Shown: positions 8,867 through 18,073 of the stretch, piece after piece | Position numbering within the stretch: position 1 is the first letter of the stretch | Layout of the letters: each line of letters starts with the position of its first letter | From: Bacteroidota bacterium | GTDB lineage: Bacteria; Bacteroidota; Ignavibacteria; Palsa-1295 | Direction: 5' to 3' | Assembly: GCA_018266755.1 (NCBI GenBank) | Contig: JAFDZW010000005.1 | Coordinates: forward strand, 186,001 to 250,000 | Length of the DNA stretch: 64,000 nucleotides | Program-made: the position numbers and the translations under genes | The notes under the pieces: generated by a model | Told to the model about the DNA's origin: nothing | Database searches by the model: none | What the model saw: only the letters and a program-made list of their open reading frames with translations

Positions 8867-9538
8867 TTATGCGGTGAGTGAAATATGTGCGACTTCGACA
8901 TTCGCGCTTCCACCATTAAAGGTTTGTTCGATCACCGGCAATGCCGACTTCTGAACAAGGATCGCACGGTTACGCCAGATGTCGTACATCGAAGCCTTCG
9001 AAGCTTCCTGCACCGAGAGCGTCGCGATATTACGACCGCTCTTATAGACGTTCTCGTCGTGCGACGCTGTCAAGAGCAGTGCATTCTTCTCAGTCAGACC
9101 GAAGGCCTTGAGCATTTCGCTCATCTTCTTCGTCTTGATTTCCGGGAAGTTAAAATCTTCAACGACATACAATGTGCCGAGCTTCACCTTTTGCGAGAGC
9201 GCACTCTTACGAGCAAGCTGCTTCACCTTCTTCGGAAGATCGAGTGAGTACTTGTGCGGCTTCGGGCCGAACATCGTACCACCACCCGGATGGAGCGGGC
9301 TCTTGATATCGCCTTGACGAGCACGACCGGTCCCTTTCTGACGGAAGAGCTTCTTGGTCGAACCGGCGATCTCGCTACGGCCCTTGGTGCTGTGCGTACC
9401 AGCGCGGCGATTTGCGAGCGTTGCCTTAATAGCAAGCCACATCGAATGCTCGTGCGGCTCGATGCCAAAGATCGCGTCATCGACCGATACGGTCTTACCG
9501 CTCTTTGCGCCGGCTGTGGTGTAAACGTCTAACTGCAT
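8867..9538 (-). CDS. rplD: 50S ribosomal protein L4
   Basis: Large-subunit tunnel protein L4, 223 residues from the ATG at 9538 (MQLDVYTTAGAKSGKTVSVD). A TTG 9 bases upstream lies at a better distance from an AAAGGA motif in the end of rplC, so the true start may be either. Core motifs: KGRSEIAGSTKKLFRQKGTG, RARQGDIKSPLHPGGGTMFG and an Asp/Phe motif VEDFNFPEIKTK. In some bacteria L4 autoregulates the S10 operon; I see no evidence for or against that here. Confidence 0.96.
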   Translation of the reverse strand: MQLDVYTTAGAKSGKTVSVDDAIFGIEPHEHSMWLAIKATLANRRAGTHSTKGRSEIAGSTKKLFRQKGTGRARQGDIKSPLHPGGGTMFGPKPHKYSLDLPKKVKQLARKSALSQKVKLGTLYVVEDFNFPEIKTKKMSEMLKAFGLTEKNALLLTASHDENVYKSGRNIATLSVQEASKASMYDIWRNRAILVQKSALPVIEQTFNGGSANVEVAHISLTA

Positions 9539-9552
9539 ACCTATCAACGATC

Positions 9553-10188
9553 TTATCCTTTGACAACCTTCACCAACTGATTCTTAGCGCCGGCAAACGA
9601 GCCTTTGACCAAGATCAGGTTCTGCTCAGGGATGATGCGCAAAATCTGAAGATTGCGCGTCGTCACCTGGTTACCGCCCATTCGACCCGCCATGCGCTGT
9701 CCTTTGAACACGCGCGACGGATAGCTGGACGCACCGATCGAACCCGGGGCACGCTGACGATCGGACTGACCGTGCGTCTGCTGACCGACACCACCGAAGT
9801 GATGACGCTTCACAACGCCCTGAAAGCCGCGACCTTTCGACGTGCTGACCACGTGAATGGTGTCGCCCTCGTGAAACACATCCGAGACATTCAAGACCGC
9901 ACCCGGCTTCAGCTCCGAGCGCTTCGCGTCGTCGAACGAGCGGAACTCGCTGACATAACGGAGCGACGGAACACCCGCCTTTTCGAAGTGACCCGCGGTC
10001 GGCTTATTCACGTTGCGATCCGGCTTCTCTTCGAAGCCGAGCTGCACCGCATCATATCCGTCGGTGGTCTTTGTCTTGATTTGCGTAACGTAGTTCGGAC
10101 CGAGCTGTACGACGGTCACGGGCACATATTCGCCCGCCTCGTCGAACACGCCTGTCATCCCTACTTTTTTTCCAAGCAATGCGCTCAT
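9553..10188 (-). CDS. rplC: 50S ribosomal protein L3
   Basis: Large-subunit assembly protein L3, 211 residues from the ATG at 10188 (MSALLGKKVGMTGVFDEAGE). A TTG five codons upstream is possible but less likely. The diagnostic RGFQGVVKRHHFGGVGQQTH and GQRMAGRMGGNQVTTRNLQI are present. The preceding 72-base gap to rpsJ has a small GC-rich inverted repeat. Confidence 0.97.
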   Translation of the reverse strand: MSALLGKKVGMTGVFDEAGEYVPVTVVQLGPNYVTQIKTKTTDGYDAVQLGFEEKPDRNVNKPTAGHFEKAGVPSLRYVSEFRSFDDAKRSELKPGAVLNVSDVFHEGDTIHVVSTSKGRGFQGVVKRHHFGGVGQQTHGQSDRQRAPGSIGASSYPSRVFKGQRMAGRMGGNQVTTRNLQILRIIPEQNLILVKGSFAGAKNQLVKVVKG

Positions 10189-10260
10189 ATCGATCTTACG
10201 CAATAAACCCGGCCGGAGCCGGCTACACTCTTGTTAGTACTAATCGGTTATACCCTGAGG

Positions 10261-10563
10261 TTATACCTTGATCTCAACTTCAACGCCAGCCGGAAGCTCG
10301 AGCTTCATCAGTGCATCCACCGTACGGCTATTCGAGTTGAGAATATCAATCAAACGCTTGTGCGCGCGGAGCTCGAACTGCTCGCGGCTCTTCTTATCGA
10401 CGTGCGGCGAACGATTCACCGTGTAGGTCGACTTACGTGTCGGAAGCGGGATCGGGCCCGAAACAACACATCCGGTCGGCTTCACCGTGCGAATGATCTT
10501 CTCCGCCGACTTATCGATCAGGTTATGATCGTAGGATTTCAGCTTGATTCGAATCTTTTGCAT
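10261..10563 (-). CDS. rpsJ: 30S ribosomal protein S10
   Basis: S10, also the NusE component of antitermination complexes, 100 residues. [20 protein letters not shown] and the signature [20 protein letters not shown] are clear. It opens the S10 part of the cluster, 76 bases after tuf, with a strong hairpin in between. Confidence 0.98.
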   Translation of the reverse strand: MQKIRIKLKSYDHNLIDKSAEKIIRTVKPTGCVVSGPIPLPTRKSTYTVNRSPHVDKKSREQFELRAHKRLIDILNSNSRTVDALMKLELPAGVEVEIKV

Positions 10564-10595
10564 CGACTATTGTGCGCTTGACTGAGAAAGAACAG

Positions 10596-10630
10596 AAGAA
10601 GCGCACCCCGCAGGACGAAGTGCGCTTCTT
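10596..10630 (-). terminator. Hairpin between tuf and rpsJ, possible attenuator or partial terminator
   Basis: An 11-base-pair perfect stem (left arm AAGAAGCGCAC on the transcribed minus strand, right arm GTGCGCTTCTT-type complement) with a 13-base loop lies ten bases after the tuf stop. The sequence following it on the minus strand (GTTCTTTCTC) is only moderately T-rich. It could partially terminate tuf transcripts, keeping EF-Tu mRNA in excess over ribosomal protein mRNA, or act as a processing site. Confidence 0.65.
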
Positions 10631-10639
10631 ACTATCATG

Positions 10640-11848
10640 TTACTTCGTGATCTTGTCAACGACACCCGAACCGACCGTACGACCGCCTTCGCGAATAGCG
10701 AAGCGCAAGCCTTCTTCCATAGCGATCGGGGTGATGAGCTCAACCGTGAGGTCGATGTTATCACCAGGCATGACCATGTCAACGCCCGAGGGCAACGTCG
10801 CAACGCCCGTCACGTCCGTCGTACGGAAGTAGAACTGCGGACGGTAGCCGTTGAAGAACGGCGTGTGGCGTCCACCTTCCTCCTTCGTGAGGACGTACAC
10901 CTTTGCGCTGAAGTTCGTGTGCGGGGTGATCGAACCCGGCTTGGCGATAACCATACCGCGCTCGATTTCCGTCTTTTCAACGCCGCGAAGAAGAATACCG
11001 ACGTTATCGCCAGCCATTGCATCTTCCATTTCCTTACGGAACATCTCGACGCCAGTGACGACCGACTTCTTCTGGTGACCGAGACCGACGAGTTCGACTT
11101 CGTCGCCGACCTTTACACGACCGCGCTCGACACGGCCCGTACCGACGGTACCACGACCGGTGATCGAGAACACGTCTTCGACGGACATCAGGAACGGCTT
11201 ATCGACAGCGCGCTCCGGAGTCGGGATGTAGCTATCGACCGCATCCATCAACTCATAGATACACTTCAAACGCGGATCGTCCGTCGTTGCAGCCGGCTCG
11301 GAACCTGCGTTCAGCGCCTGCAGAGCGGAACCGCGGATGATCGGGGTATCGTCGCCCGGGAATTCGTACTTCGAGAGAAGCTCGCGAAGTTCGAGTTCGA
11401 CAAGCTCGAGAAGCTCCGGATCGGCAATATCACACTTGTTCAAGAACACAACGATACGCGGCACACCGACCTGGCGAGCAAGAAGGATGTGCTCACGGGT
11501 CTGCGGCATCGGACCGTCTGTCGCAGCGCAGACGAGGATGGCGCCGTCCATCTGGGCAGCACCGGTGATCATGTTCTTCACATAGTCAGCGTGGCCTGGG
11601 CAGTCAACGTGCGCGTAGTGACGGTTATCGGTCTCGTACTCGACGTGTGCCGTGGCAATTGTGATACCACGAGCCTTTTCTTCCGGTGCGTTGTCGATCG
11701 AATCGAACGAACGAACCTGAATACCGGTCGTCTTCTTCGCAAGGGCCATCGTGATGGCAGCCGTCAATGTCGTCTTGCCATGATCGACGTGACCGATCGT
11801 GCCAATATTGACGTGCGGTTTAGTACGTTCAAATTTCTCTTTGGCCAT
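10640..11848 (-). CDS. tuf: Elongation factor Tu
   Basis: GTPase that delivers aminoacyl-tRNA to the ribosome, 402 residues. Nucleotide-binding motifs: GHVDHGKT (residues 19-26), DCPGH and NKCD. Switch I (EKARGITI) and the domain 2 and 3 barrels ([29 protein letters not shown]) are intact. The start [20 protein letters not shown] is canonical. It heads the ribosomal run here; the usual upstream neighbours rpsL, rpsG and fusA are not in the window, and serS is divergent instead. Confidence 0.99.
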   Translation of the reverse strand: MAKEKFERTKPHVNIGTIGHVDHGKTTLTAAITMALAKKTTGIQVRSFDSIDNAPEEKARGITIATAHVEYETDNRHYAHVDCPGHADYVKNMITGAAQMDGAILVCAATDGPMPQTREHILLARQVGVPRIVVFLNKCDIADPELLELVELELRELLSKYEFPGDDTPIIRGSALQALNAGSEPAATTDDPRLKCIYELMDAVDSYIPTPERAVDKPFLMSVEDVFSITGRGTVGTGRVERGRVKVGDEVELVGLGHQKKSVVTGVEMFRKEMEDAMAGDNVGILLRGVEKTEIERGMVIAKPGSITPHTNFSAKVYVLTKEEGGRHTPFFNGYRPQFYFRTTDVTGVATLPSGVDMVMPGDNIDLTVELITPIAMEEGLRFAIREGGRTVGSGVVDKITK

Positions 11849-12259
11849 GGTAGTCTCAGTTAAAGTATGATAGTTAAATCATTCACATCGAGGCAGGCCA
11901 TACGTCTTCCCCGATGCGCAGTTGTTGGAAAACTTGTTCGATTCGTCGGCGAACGAGCCATACTGGCCGTTCTGGTGTCCGCTTGCCTAGCGTTCGGATT
12001 GTATTCTTGCGGCACATCTAAGCTGACTTGAATCGCTTATTGTTTGCCGACATACGCTTCCGGATAGCAGAGGCGAACGTGGTAGCTCTTTTTACGGAGC
12101 GAGGAGATAACGGGACATGAGTTCAAAGAGTTTCCGGGTATTCATAAATTTCCTTCGGCTTGCACAAAAATCTTCACGATCCCCCACCAGCGTGTCAAAA
12201 TGTATCTTTTCGGAGCAATACGCACCACATTATTGTTGACCTCGCTCAACCAGTCAACT
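11849..12259. promoter_or_regulatory. Divergent intergenic region between tuf and serS
   Basis: This 411-base stretch separates two divergently transcribed operons and must carry both promoters. I found no tRNA. Short imperfect inverted repeats (for example GTTCG/CGAAC near 11936) are present but not convincing. One 40-codon plus-strand frame (12117-12239) with a purine-rich stretch before its ATG is discussed among the rejected items. No promoter boxes can be assigned with confidence. Confidence 0.5.
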
Positions 12260-13540
12260 ATGTTAGATATCAAGCTCATCCGGGAACAGCCCGAACTCGT
12301 ACGCCTTGCCTGCGTGGCTAAGCATTGCGACGACGTTATCGACCAGATCCTCGAACTCGACGCAACACGCCGTGCAATGATCGGCCGTGTCGATGTTCTC
12401 AAAAACAAACGAAATACGGTTTCGGACGAAATCGCCCGCCTCAAGCGGAGTAAGGAGAACGCAGACGACGTCATCGCAGAAATGAAGGTCGTGAGCGATG
12501 AAATCACCGATATTGACATCCAGCTTCGGGAGGTCGATATTACCCTGTCGGCTCTGCTCGATACAATCCCGAACTTGACGCACGAGAGCGTCCCCTCTGG
12601 CAGCGATGCGTCGCAAAACGTCGAAGTGAAACGGTGGGCACCCAATACCAAAAGTCATCCGTACGAAAAGATATCCGGTCTGGACCACTTACAGGTCGCC
12701 GAAAAGTACGGCTTGTTTGATTTCGGACGAGGAGCGAAGATCACTGGCGCAGGCTTCCCTATCTATACGGGCCGGGGCGCTGCGCTCGAACGAGCGTTCA
12801 TAAACTTCATGCTCAACGAGCATACACGAGCGCACGGATATACGGAAGTGCTTCCTCCGTTCTTCGTCAATGAAGCCTCGCTGCGTGGTACGGGCAACCT
12901 GCCGAAGTTTCGCGATCAGGCGTACTATATGAACGAGGATGAGCTCTTCGCCATCCCCACAGCAGAAGTACCGGTAACGAACATTTATCGCGACGAAGTA
13001 CTCAAAGGTGACGATCTAACGATCAAATTCTGCGCCTATAGTGCGTGCTTCCGTCGCGAAGCAGGTTCGTATGGCAAAGACACCCGAGGCTTCCTACGAG
13101 TGCACGAATTCAATAAGGTCGAGCTTGTCAAGTTTGCAAAGCCCGAAGATAGCTACGCCGAGCATGAAGCATTGACAGCAGACGCCGAACGGATTCTCGA
13201 ACTACTCGAAATCCCCTACCGCCGATTGTTGCTTTGCAACGGCGACACCAGCTTTAGCAGCGCGAAAACATACGACCTCGAAGTCTGGGCGCCCGTCGAG
13301 GGGAAATGGCTCGAGGCGTCGAGCTGCTCTAACTTTCAAGACTTTCAGGCTCGCCGCGCCAATATCCGATTCAAGCGCGATCCGAAATCGAAACCGGAAT
13401 TTGTTCATACGCTAAACGGCAGTGGACTCGCCACGAGCCGTTTGATGGTGGCATTTCTCGAGAACCACCAGCAGCCCGATGGGTCGATCAGAATCCCGGA
13501 GGTACTGCACCCCTATCTCACCTTCACCACTATCGAGTAA
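12260..13540 (+). CDS. serS: Seryl-tRNA synthetase
   Basis: Class II synthetase charging tRNA-Ser, 426 residues from the ATG at 12260 (MLDIKLIREQPELVRLACVA); the frame is open 20 codons further upstream but the family starts here. The N-terminal half forms the long coiled-coil arm that grips the tRNA-Ser variable loop. Class II motif 2 is seen as FRREAGSYGKDTRGFLRVHE, and motif 3 as GSGLATSRLMVAFLENHQQ. The segment EASSCSNFQDFQARRANIRF is typical. It is the first gene of the serS-to-hemH run and ends 4 bases before lysA. Confidence 0.98.
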   Translation: MLDIKLIREQPELVRLACVAKHCDDVIDQILELDATRRAMIGRVDVLKNKRNTVSDEIARLKRSKENADDVIAEMKVVSDEITDIDIQLREVDITLSALLDTIPNLTHESVPSGSDASQNVEVKRWAPNTKSHPYEKISGLDHLQVAEKYGLFDFGRGAKITGAGFPIYTGRGAALERAFINFMLNEHTRAHGYTEVLPPFFVNEASLRGTGNLPKFRDQAYYMNEDELFAIPTAEVPVTNIYRDEVLKGDDLTIKFCAYSACFRREAGSYGKDTRGFLRVHEFNKVELVKFAKPEDSYAEHEALTADAERILELLEIPYRRLLLCNGDTSFSSAKTYDLEVWAPVEGKWLEASSCSNFQDFQARRANIRFKRDPKSKPEFVHTLNGSGLATSRLMVAFLENHQQPDGSIRIPEVLHPYLTFTTIE

Positions 13541-13544
13541 CGGG

Positions 13545-14834
13545 TTGAACCAGACACAGTTCTATTACCGAAACGACGAGCTCTACTGCGAGAAAGTCAG
13601 GATCGCCGAGGTAGCCGAGGAATTCGGAACACCGGTATTTGTCTACTCCGCATCTCGACTGAAGGAAAATATCCTTGGGCTTCTGTCTGCAGCCGATGCC
13701 GCAAGCGGACGCTGGCGTGTTTCCTATGCGCTCAAAGCGAATTCAAATCCGGAGATACTGAAGGTCATCGCGAGCTTCGGTCTCGGGGCCTCCGTGGTCA
13801 GCGGCGGCGAGTTACTCATTGCACTGCGCTCCGGCTTCCCGGCCGATTCTATCACGTTCGACGGTCCCGGAAAAACGGAGCAGGAAATCAGGCTTGCGCT
13901 CGATAATAATATTAAAGCGATCGTTGTCGAAAGCGAACAAGAGCTTGAAACAATCGCCGATATTGCCGCCGAACGCGAGAAGCTGGCCCGTGTGTATATC
14001 CGCGTCAATCCTCACGTCGACGCCAAGACGCACCCGTACATTTCTACCGGACTGTTGGAGAATAAGTTTGGAATCGCACTGGAGGAAGCCGAACCGCTTA
14101 TCGCCGGGTGTAACTATCCGTGGGTGAAGCTCGTCGGACTGCATTCCCATATCGGGTCGCAGATTACAGAGTCCGAGCCATTCGCCGAAGCAGCTTCTTC
14201 CATTGCAGATTTTGTACGATTACTGCAGAGCAAATACGGTATTGTCATATCTGAAGTCGATCTCGGTGGCGGTATCGGCATTCCGTATCACGGAGTTGTT
14301 CGTGACGCCAGATTGCCGGTCGATACAGCATCTGGCAATTCCGATGTTCCGGAGTTTGCTACGTATTTCGAAAAGGCTTCGGCTCCCTTTGCCGGCTTGC
14401 AGGTTGAATTAACCACAGAGCCTGGCCGTGCGATCATTGCCGACACATGCGCACTCGTCAGCACCGTACTGTATACGAAGAAAAATAGTGCGCGTACATT
14501 TGCGATCGTCGATGCCGCAATGAATGACCTGCTTCGCCCGAGCCTGTATGGCTCGTATCACCAGATCGTCCCAGCGACGATCGATCCGACGCGTCAGCAT
14601 ACCGTCACGAGCGTCGTGGGGCCGATCTGCGAGACGGGCGATTTCCTCGCTCTCGATCGCGAACTCCTGTCGTTGCGACCGAAGGATACGATTGCAGTGC
14701 TGTGTGCCGGTGCGTATGGATACGCTCTTTCATCGAATTACAATCTTCGACCCCGCGCTGCGGAGGTCATCGTCTTTGGGAGCGAAAGCGAGATCATTAG
14801 GGACCGAGAAACGATCGAAGACATATTACAATGA
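13545..14834 (+). CDS. lysA: Diaminopimelate decarboxylase
   Basis: PLP enzyme converting meso-diaminopimelate to lysine, the last step of lysine synthesis, 429 residues. PLP lysine lies in SYALKANSNPEILK; HSHIGSQ, VDLGGGIGIPY, EPGRAI and the active-site cysteine segment GPICETGD are all present. The start is assigned to a TTG at 13545, four bases after the serS stop, because there is no ATG nearby; the open frame extends upstream into serS. The gene ends with an ATGA overlap with asd, so the two lysine/aspartate-family genes are coupled. Confidence 0.95.
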   Translation: MNQTQFYYRNDELYCEKVRIAEVAEEFGTPVFVYSASRLKENILGLLSAADAASGRWRVSYALKANSNPEILKVIASFGLGASVVSGGELLIALRSGFPADSITFDGPGKTEQEIRLALDNNIKAIVVESEQELETIADIAAEREKLARVYIRVNPHVDAKTHPYISTGLLENKFGIALEEAEPLIAGCNYPWVKLVGLHSHIGSQITESEPFAEAASSIADFVRLLQSKYGIVISEVDLGGGIGIPYHGVVRDARLPVDTASGNSDVPEFATYFEKASAPFAGLQVELTTEPGRAIIADTCALVSTVLYTKKNSARTFAIVDAAMNDLLRPSLYGSYHQIVPATIDPTRQHTVTSVVGPICETGDFLALDRELLSLRPKDTIAVLCAGAYGYALSSNYNLRPRAAEVIVFGSESEIIRDRETIEDILQ

Positions 14835-15850
14835 GAACAGACATTCGACTTGGCGTTGTCGGCGCCACCGGGGCCGTTGGCGCAGAAATGTTTCGAGTAC
14901 TCGAGCAACGCAACTTCCCGTACGCTTCGTTGCGGGCATTTGCGAGCGAACGCTCGGCGGGCAAAGTAGTCTACTGTAACGGCACACAGATCACTGTCGA
15001 AGCAGTGAACGAGTCGGTGTTCACCGGCCTCGACATTGCCCTCTTTAGCGCAGGCAGTTCGATCACCAAACAGTTTCGTGCGGCCGCCAAGGCAGCTGGT
15101 TGCCTAATCATCGACAACTCGTCGGCGTACCGCATGGAGCCGGATGTGCCGCTTGTGATCCCGGAAATCAATGGGGATGATTGCCGCATGCATCAAGGAC
15201 TTATTGCCGTGCCGAACTGCTCGGCAATCGTCATGCTAATGGCGGTTGCACCATTACGCTCGCTCGGTCGGATCAAGCGTATTGTCGTCTCGACATACCA
15301 GGCCGTCAGTGGTGCCGGCGCGAAAGCCCTTGCCGAACTCGAAGAACAGACACGCGAGATCGTTGCAGGAAAAGAACCGACCAAGAATGCACTCCCCTAT
15401 CAAATCGCGTTTAATTTATTCAGCCATAATACCGAGATCAACCCGCAAGGGTACAATGGCGAGGAGTGGAAATTGATCCATGAATCGCAAAAAATACTCC
15501 ATGACGACTCGATCGCGATTACCGCGACGTGCGTTCGCGTCCCCGTCTCTCGTGCTCACAGCGAAAGCGTAAATATCGAGTTTGCAGGTCCCAGACCAAG
15601 CGTCGAAGCAATCCGCGAGGTTCTTTCGAACTCGGAAGGAGTACGCCTCGTCGACGATCGTGCACGCAATTATTTTCCGATGCCGATAGAAGCATCCGGC
15701 GGTGACGACATCCTCGTCGGGCGAATCCGCGAAGATATCAGCAATCCAAACGCAATCGATCTCTTTGTCTCTGGAGATCAACTCCGAAAAGGGGCGGCAT
15801 TAGATGCCGTTCAGATCGCGGAGTATATCTTGACTCACGACCTTCTGTAG
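14831..15850 (+). CDS. asd: Aspartate-semialdehyde dehydrogenase
   Basis: NADPH-dependent reduction of aspartyl phosphate to aspartate semialdehyde, the branch-point for lysine, diaminopimelate, threonine and methionine; 339 residues. NADP fold GVVGATGAVGAEMFRVLEQR; catalytic cysteine in AVPNCSAIVM; catalytic histidine in VRVPVSRAHSES. It overlaps lysA by four bases. Together the two genes supply diaminopimelate for peptidoglycan and lysine. Confidence 0.97.
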   Translation: MRTDIRLGVVGATGAVGAEMFRVLEQRNFPYASLRAFASERSAGKVVYCNGTQITVEAVNESVFTGLDIALFSAGSSITKQFRAAAKAAGCLIIDNSSAYRMEPDVPLVIPEINGDDCRMHQGLIAVPNCSAIVMLMAVAPLRSLGRIKRIVVSTYQAVSGAGAKALAELEEQTREIVAGKEPTKNALPYQIAFNLFSHNTEINPQGYNGEEWKLIHESQKILHDDSIAITATCVRVPVSRAHSESVNIEFAGPRPSVEAIREVLSNSEGVRLVDDRARNYFPMPIEASGGDDILVGRIREDISNPNAIDLFVSGDQLRKGAALDAVQIAEYILTHDLL

Positions 15851-15895
15851 ATGAGCCAACCGGCTCAAAAACAGAATGTTTGGGCCGATCCGTGT

Positions 15896-15922
15896 GTTAA
15901 CAGATAAATGCTTTCTGTTAAC
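15896..15922 (+). promoter_or_regulatory. Inverted repeat that places the hemX-like start codon in its loop
   Basis: Nine-base arms GTTAACAGA (15896-15904) and TCTGTTAAC (15914-15922) flank a nine-base loop TAAATGCTT. The ATG of the next gene (15908-15910) is in the middle of the loop. In RNA this could form a hairpin displaying or masking the start codon; in DNA it could be a dyad operator, each arm itself containing the palindrome GTTAAC. It is the only intergenic gap longer than 6 bases within the run from serS to hemH. Confidence 0.5.
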
Positions 15923-16753
15923 GGCATTATCCAGATCGCGCTCCCCATACTCTACGGCTCGCTTGTCGTCTGTGGGTTGCTCGCATTCTTCAAGAACGCG
16001 GTTACCGAGAAGATCTTGTATCGGCTGACGATCGCCGTGGCGCTTATCCACGTTGCGTATATCGGAAGCTATACGGTCCAGACCGGTCATTGCCTGCTCA
16101 CTACGGCCTCGGAAATTTTTTCGCTTATTTCGTTCACGATGATGACGACCTACATCATCGTCGAACTGCGCCCTGTTGGTTCAAAAGCTGGGACAGGTTT
16201 AATGGTGATGCTGGTGGCATTTGTGTTCCAGTTATTCTCGTCCCTTGTCACAAAGGGAGTGAATGTTGCTTCGATCAATCCGATTTTTCTTGACCCGGCG
16301 TTCAATGTGCACGTTGCAACGATCGTGTTCGGATATGCGGCGCTGACACTTTCGACGATCTATGGCTCGCTCTACCTCTTGTTATATCGTGCCATGAAGC
16401 GGAACCAGTTTGGCGCAGTCTTCCAACAATTACCGAGTCTCTCCCGCCTGGAAAAATACGGGATTCGGACACTTGCTGCAGGGTTTGTGTTCCTGAGCAT
16501 CTCGATCGCGTTCGGGCTCATCCTGATCCGCAGAAGTTTTTCTCCTGAGGAAGCGCAATCCTATTTGACCGATCCGAAAACGATTGCGACGATACTTATT
16601 TGGTTCGTCTTCGGCGCAACCCTACTCGTTCGCAAGCTGATGCATGTCGAGGGCCGCAAGATTGTCGTTCTTTGGATGGCGGGATACGCCCTCACCCTTG
16701 TTTCTTCCACGATCATCAACGCCTTCGGCACGGAATACCACCACTTCCTGTAG
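15908..16753 (+). CDS. CcsA/HemX-type cytochrome c assembly family membrane protein
   Basis: Integral membrane protein of 281 residues with about eight hydrophobic segments, of the cytochrome c assembly protein family. The HxxxxxxGYAALTLSTIYGS segment (residues about 135-153) and its position immediately before hemA match HemX, which in Bacillus modulates HemA level. A role in cytochrome c heme delivery (CcsA) is the alternative, but the tryptophan-rich WWD motif of true CcsA/CcmC proteins is not visible. The stop is followed after 3 bases by the hemA ATG. The 57 bases upstream contain a notable inverted repeat around its start codon. Confidence 0.8.
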   Translation: MLSVNGIIQIALPILYGSLVVCGLLAFFKNAVTEKILYRLTIAVALIHVAYIGSYTVQTGHCLLTTASEIFSLISFTMMTTYIIVELRPVGSKAGTGLMVMLVAFVFQLFSSLVTKGVNVASINPIFLDPAFNVHVATIVFGYAALTLSTIYGSLYLLLYRAMKRNQFGAVFQQLPSLSRLEKYGIRTLAAGFVFLSISIAFGLILIRRSFSPEEAQSYLTDPKTIATILIWFVFGATLLVRKLMHVEGRKIVVLWMAGYALTLVSSTIINAFGTEYHHFL

Positions 16754-16756
16754 AGA

Positions 16757-18073
16757 ATGCCCTCGAAGCTCATCGCTGTCGGAATTTCCCATCACTCGGT
16801 ACCGGTCGAGTATCGTGAGATGGTTGCGCTCTCGAGTGACGAGACGCGACGGCTGTTGCAACAGCTCAAGGAGAGCTTTACGGATGAAGCGTTGGTGGTG
16901 TCGACATGCAATCGGTCGGAAATCTATATCCGTCCGAACAATGATGAAGTCAATTCCGAATATCTCATCGACCTGCTATTCGAGCTGAAGCGAGTCCCCC
17001 ACTCGGAGCGTGGAGTTCTGCGCGAACAGTTTACAAAACTTTCCTACTGTGACGCCATCCTGCATCTCTTCGACGTCGTGACAGGCATCGACTCGCAGGT
17101 GTTCGGCGACCAACAGATTTTTGCACAGGTGAAAGACTCCTTCCGGCTCGCGGAAGAAGTCGGTTCGGCAGGTACCTTCATGACAAAGTTTGCGCATGCC
17201 GCATTCCGGGTTGCCAAACGCGCAAAGACAGAAACGAGTATCGCCGTCGGCGCAGGGACGATCAGCTACGCTGCCGTGGAGTTTGCGCGCCGGGTGTATG
17301 ACGATCTCAGAGACCACACTGCACTGATCATCGGCGCCGGCGAAACTGCAGAACTGTCCGCTTCCTATCTTATCGAACGCAATATCGGCACCGTCCATGT
17401 TGTAAACCGTACGAAAGAAAATGCCAACGAACTGTTGAAGCGCTTGCGGGGCCAGGCTCCGTTGCATCGCTCGCGAACTGCGACACTTCAGGATATCGGC
17501 ACGCTCCTGCCGCAAGCCGATATTATAATCAGCTCGACCGGAAGCCCGGACTTGGTGCTTCGAGAAGAAGATATGCGCATGGCACTGGCCGAACGCCGCT
17601 CTCCCGGTCCGGTTGTCGCGATCGACATTGCGGTCCCACGCGATATCGACCCGAAGATCGGCAAACTACCCAATGTATTTTTAAAGGATATCGACGATCT
17701 CTCCGCGATTGTCGATCAGAATCTGGCAAAGCGAAAAGCAGAGATTCCGAAGATCAAAGAGATCATCAATGAGGAATTCGAGTCGTTTCTTTCCTATTTT
17801 TCAAAACTTGAAGTAGGGCCCACGATTGCGGAGTTACGACAGAAATTCGAGAGCATCCGGCACGAAGAACTCGAACGACAGAAGGCAAAGCTCAGCCCCG
17901 AAGAGTTTGCGCGGCTCGAGGACGTGACCAGAAAGATGTTCAATCGTATTCTTCATACCCCGACAATCATGCTCAAAGAGCCGCGCACCAGCAAGGACGA
18001 CCTGCAGGCTCGCATTGAGCTTGTTCGCCTGCTCTTCGCTCTCGACGCTCAGCCCCACGACGAACAACACTAA
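16757..18073 (+). CDS. hemA: Glutamyl-tRNA reductase
   Basis: First committed step of the C5 heme pathway: reduces glutamyl-tRNA to glutamate-1-semialdehyde, 438 residues. Catalytic cysteine C51 is in VVSTCNRSEIYI; the GVDSQVFGDQQIFAQVK-type segment, the NADPH fold ALIIGAGETAELSASYL and ISSTGSPDLV follow, then the C-terminal dimerisation helix. It starts 3 bases after the HemX-like gene and shares a TAATG junction with hemC. Using the C5 route ties heme synthesis to charged tRNA-Glu. hemL, its usual partner, is not in the window. Confidence 0.98.
   Translation: MPSKLIAVGISHHSVPVEYREMVALSSDETRRLLQQLKESFTDEALVVSTCNRSEIYIRPNNDEVNSEYLIDLLFELKRVPHSERGVLREQFTKLSYCDAILHLFDVVTGIDSQVFGDQQIFAQVKDSFRLAEEVGSAGTFMTKFAHAAFRVAKRAKTETSIAVGAGTISYAAVEFARRVYDDLRDHTALIIGAGETAELSASYLIERNIGTVHVVNRTKENANELLKRLRGQAPLHRSRTATLQDIGTLLPQADIIISSTGSPDLVLREEDMRMALAERRSPGPVVAIDIAVPRDIDPKIGKLPNVFLKDIDDLSAIVDQNLAKRKAEIPKIKEIINEEFESFLSYFSKLEVGPTIAELRQKFESIRHEELERQKAKLSPEEFARLEDVTRKMFNRILHTPTIMLKEPRTSKDDLQARIELVRLLFALDAQPHDEQH

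Noticed and set aside
9505-10206. A 233-codon plus-strand frame opposite rplC
   Set aside because: Antisense shadow of L3; arginine-rich without any motif.
10637-11863. A 408-codon open frame on the plus strand opposite tuf
   Set aside because: It is the exact antisense of tuf, whose codon bias leaves the complementary frame open. It has no family resemblance and no ribosome binding site.
12117-12239. A 40-codon plus-strand frame before serS with a GAGGAG stretch upstream of its ATG
   Set aside because: The product shows no motif and the spacing of GAGGAG to ATG is long (about 11 bases). It could be a leader peptide, but it has no serine run, so there is no support.
11849-12259. tRNA genes upstream of tuf, as in some bacteria
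   Set aside because: No T-loop (GTTCRA) with matching seven-base acceptor arms could be found on either strand.
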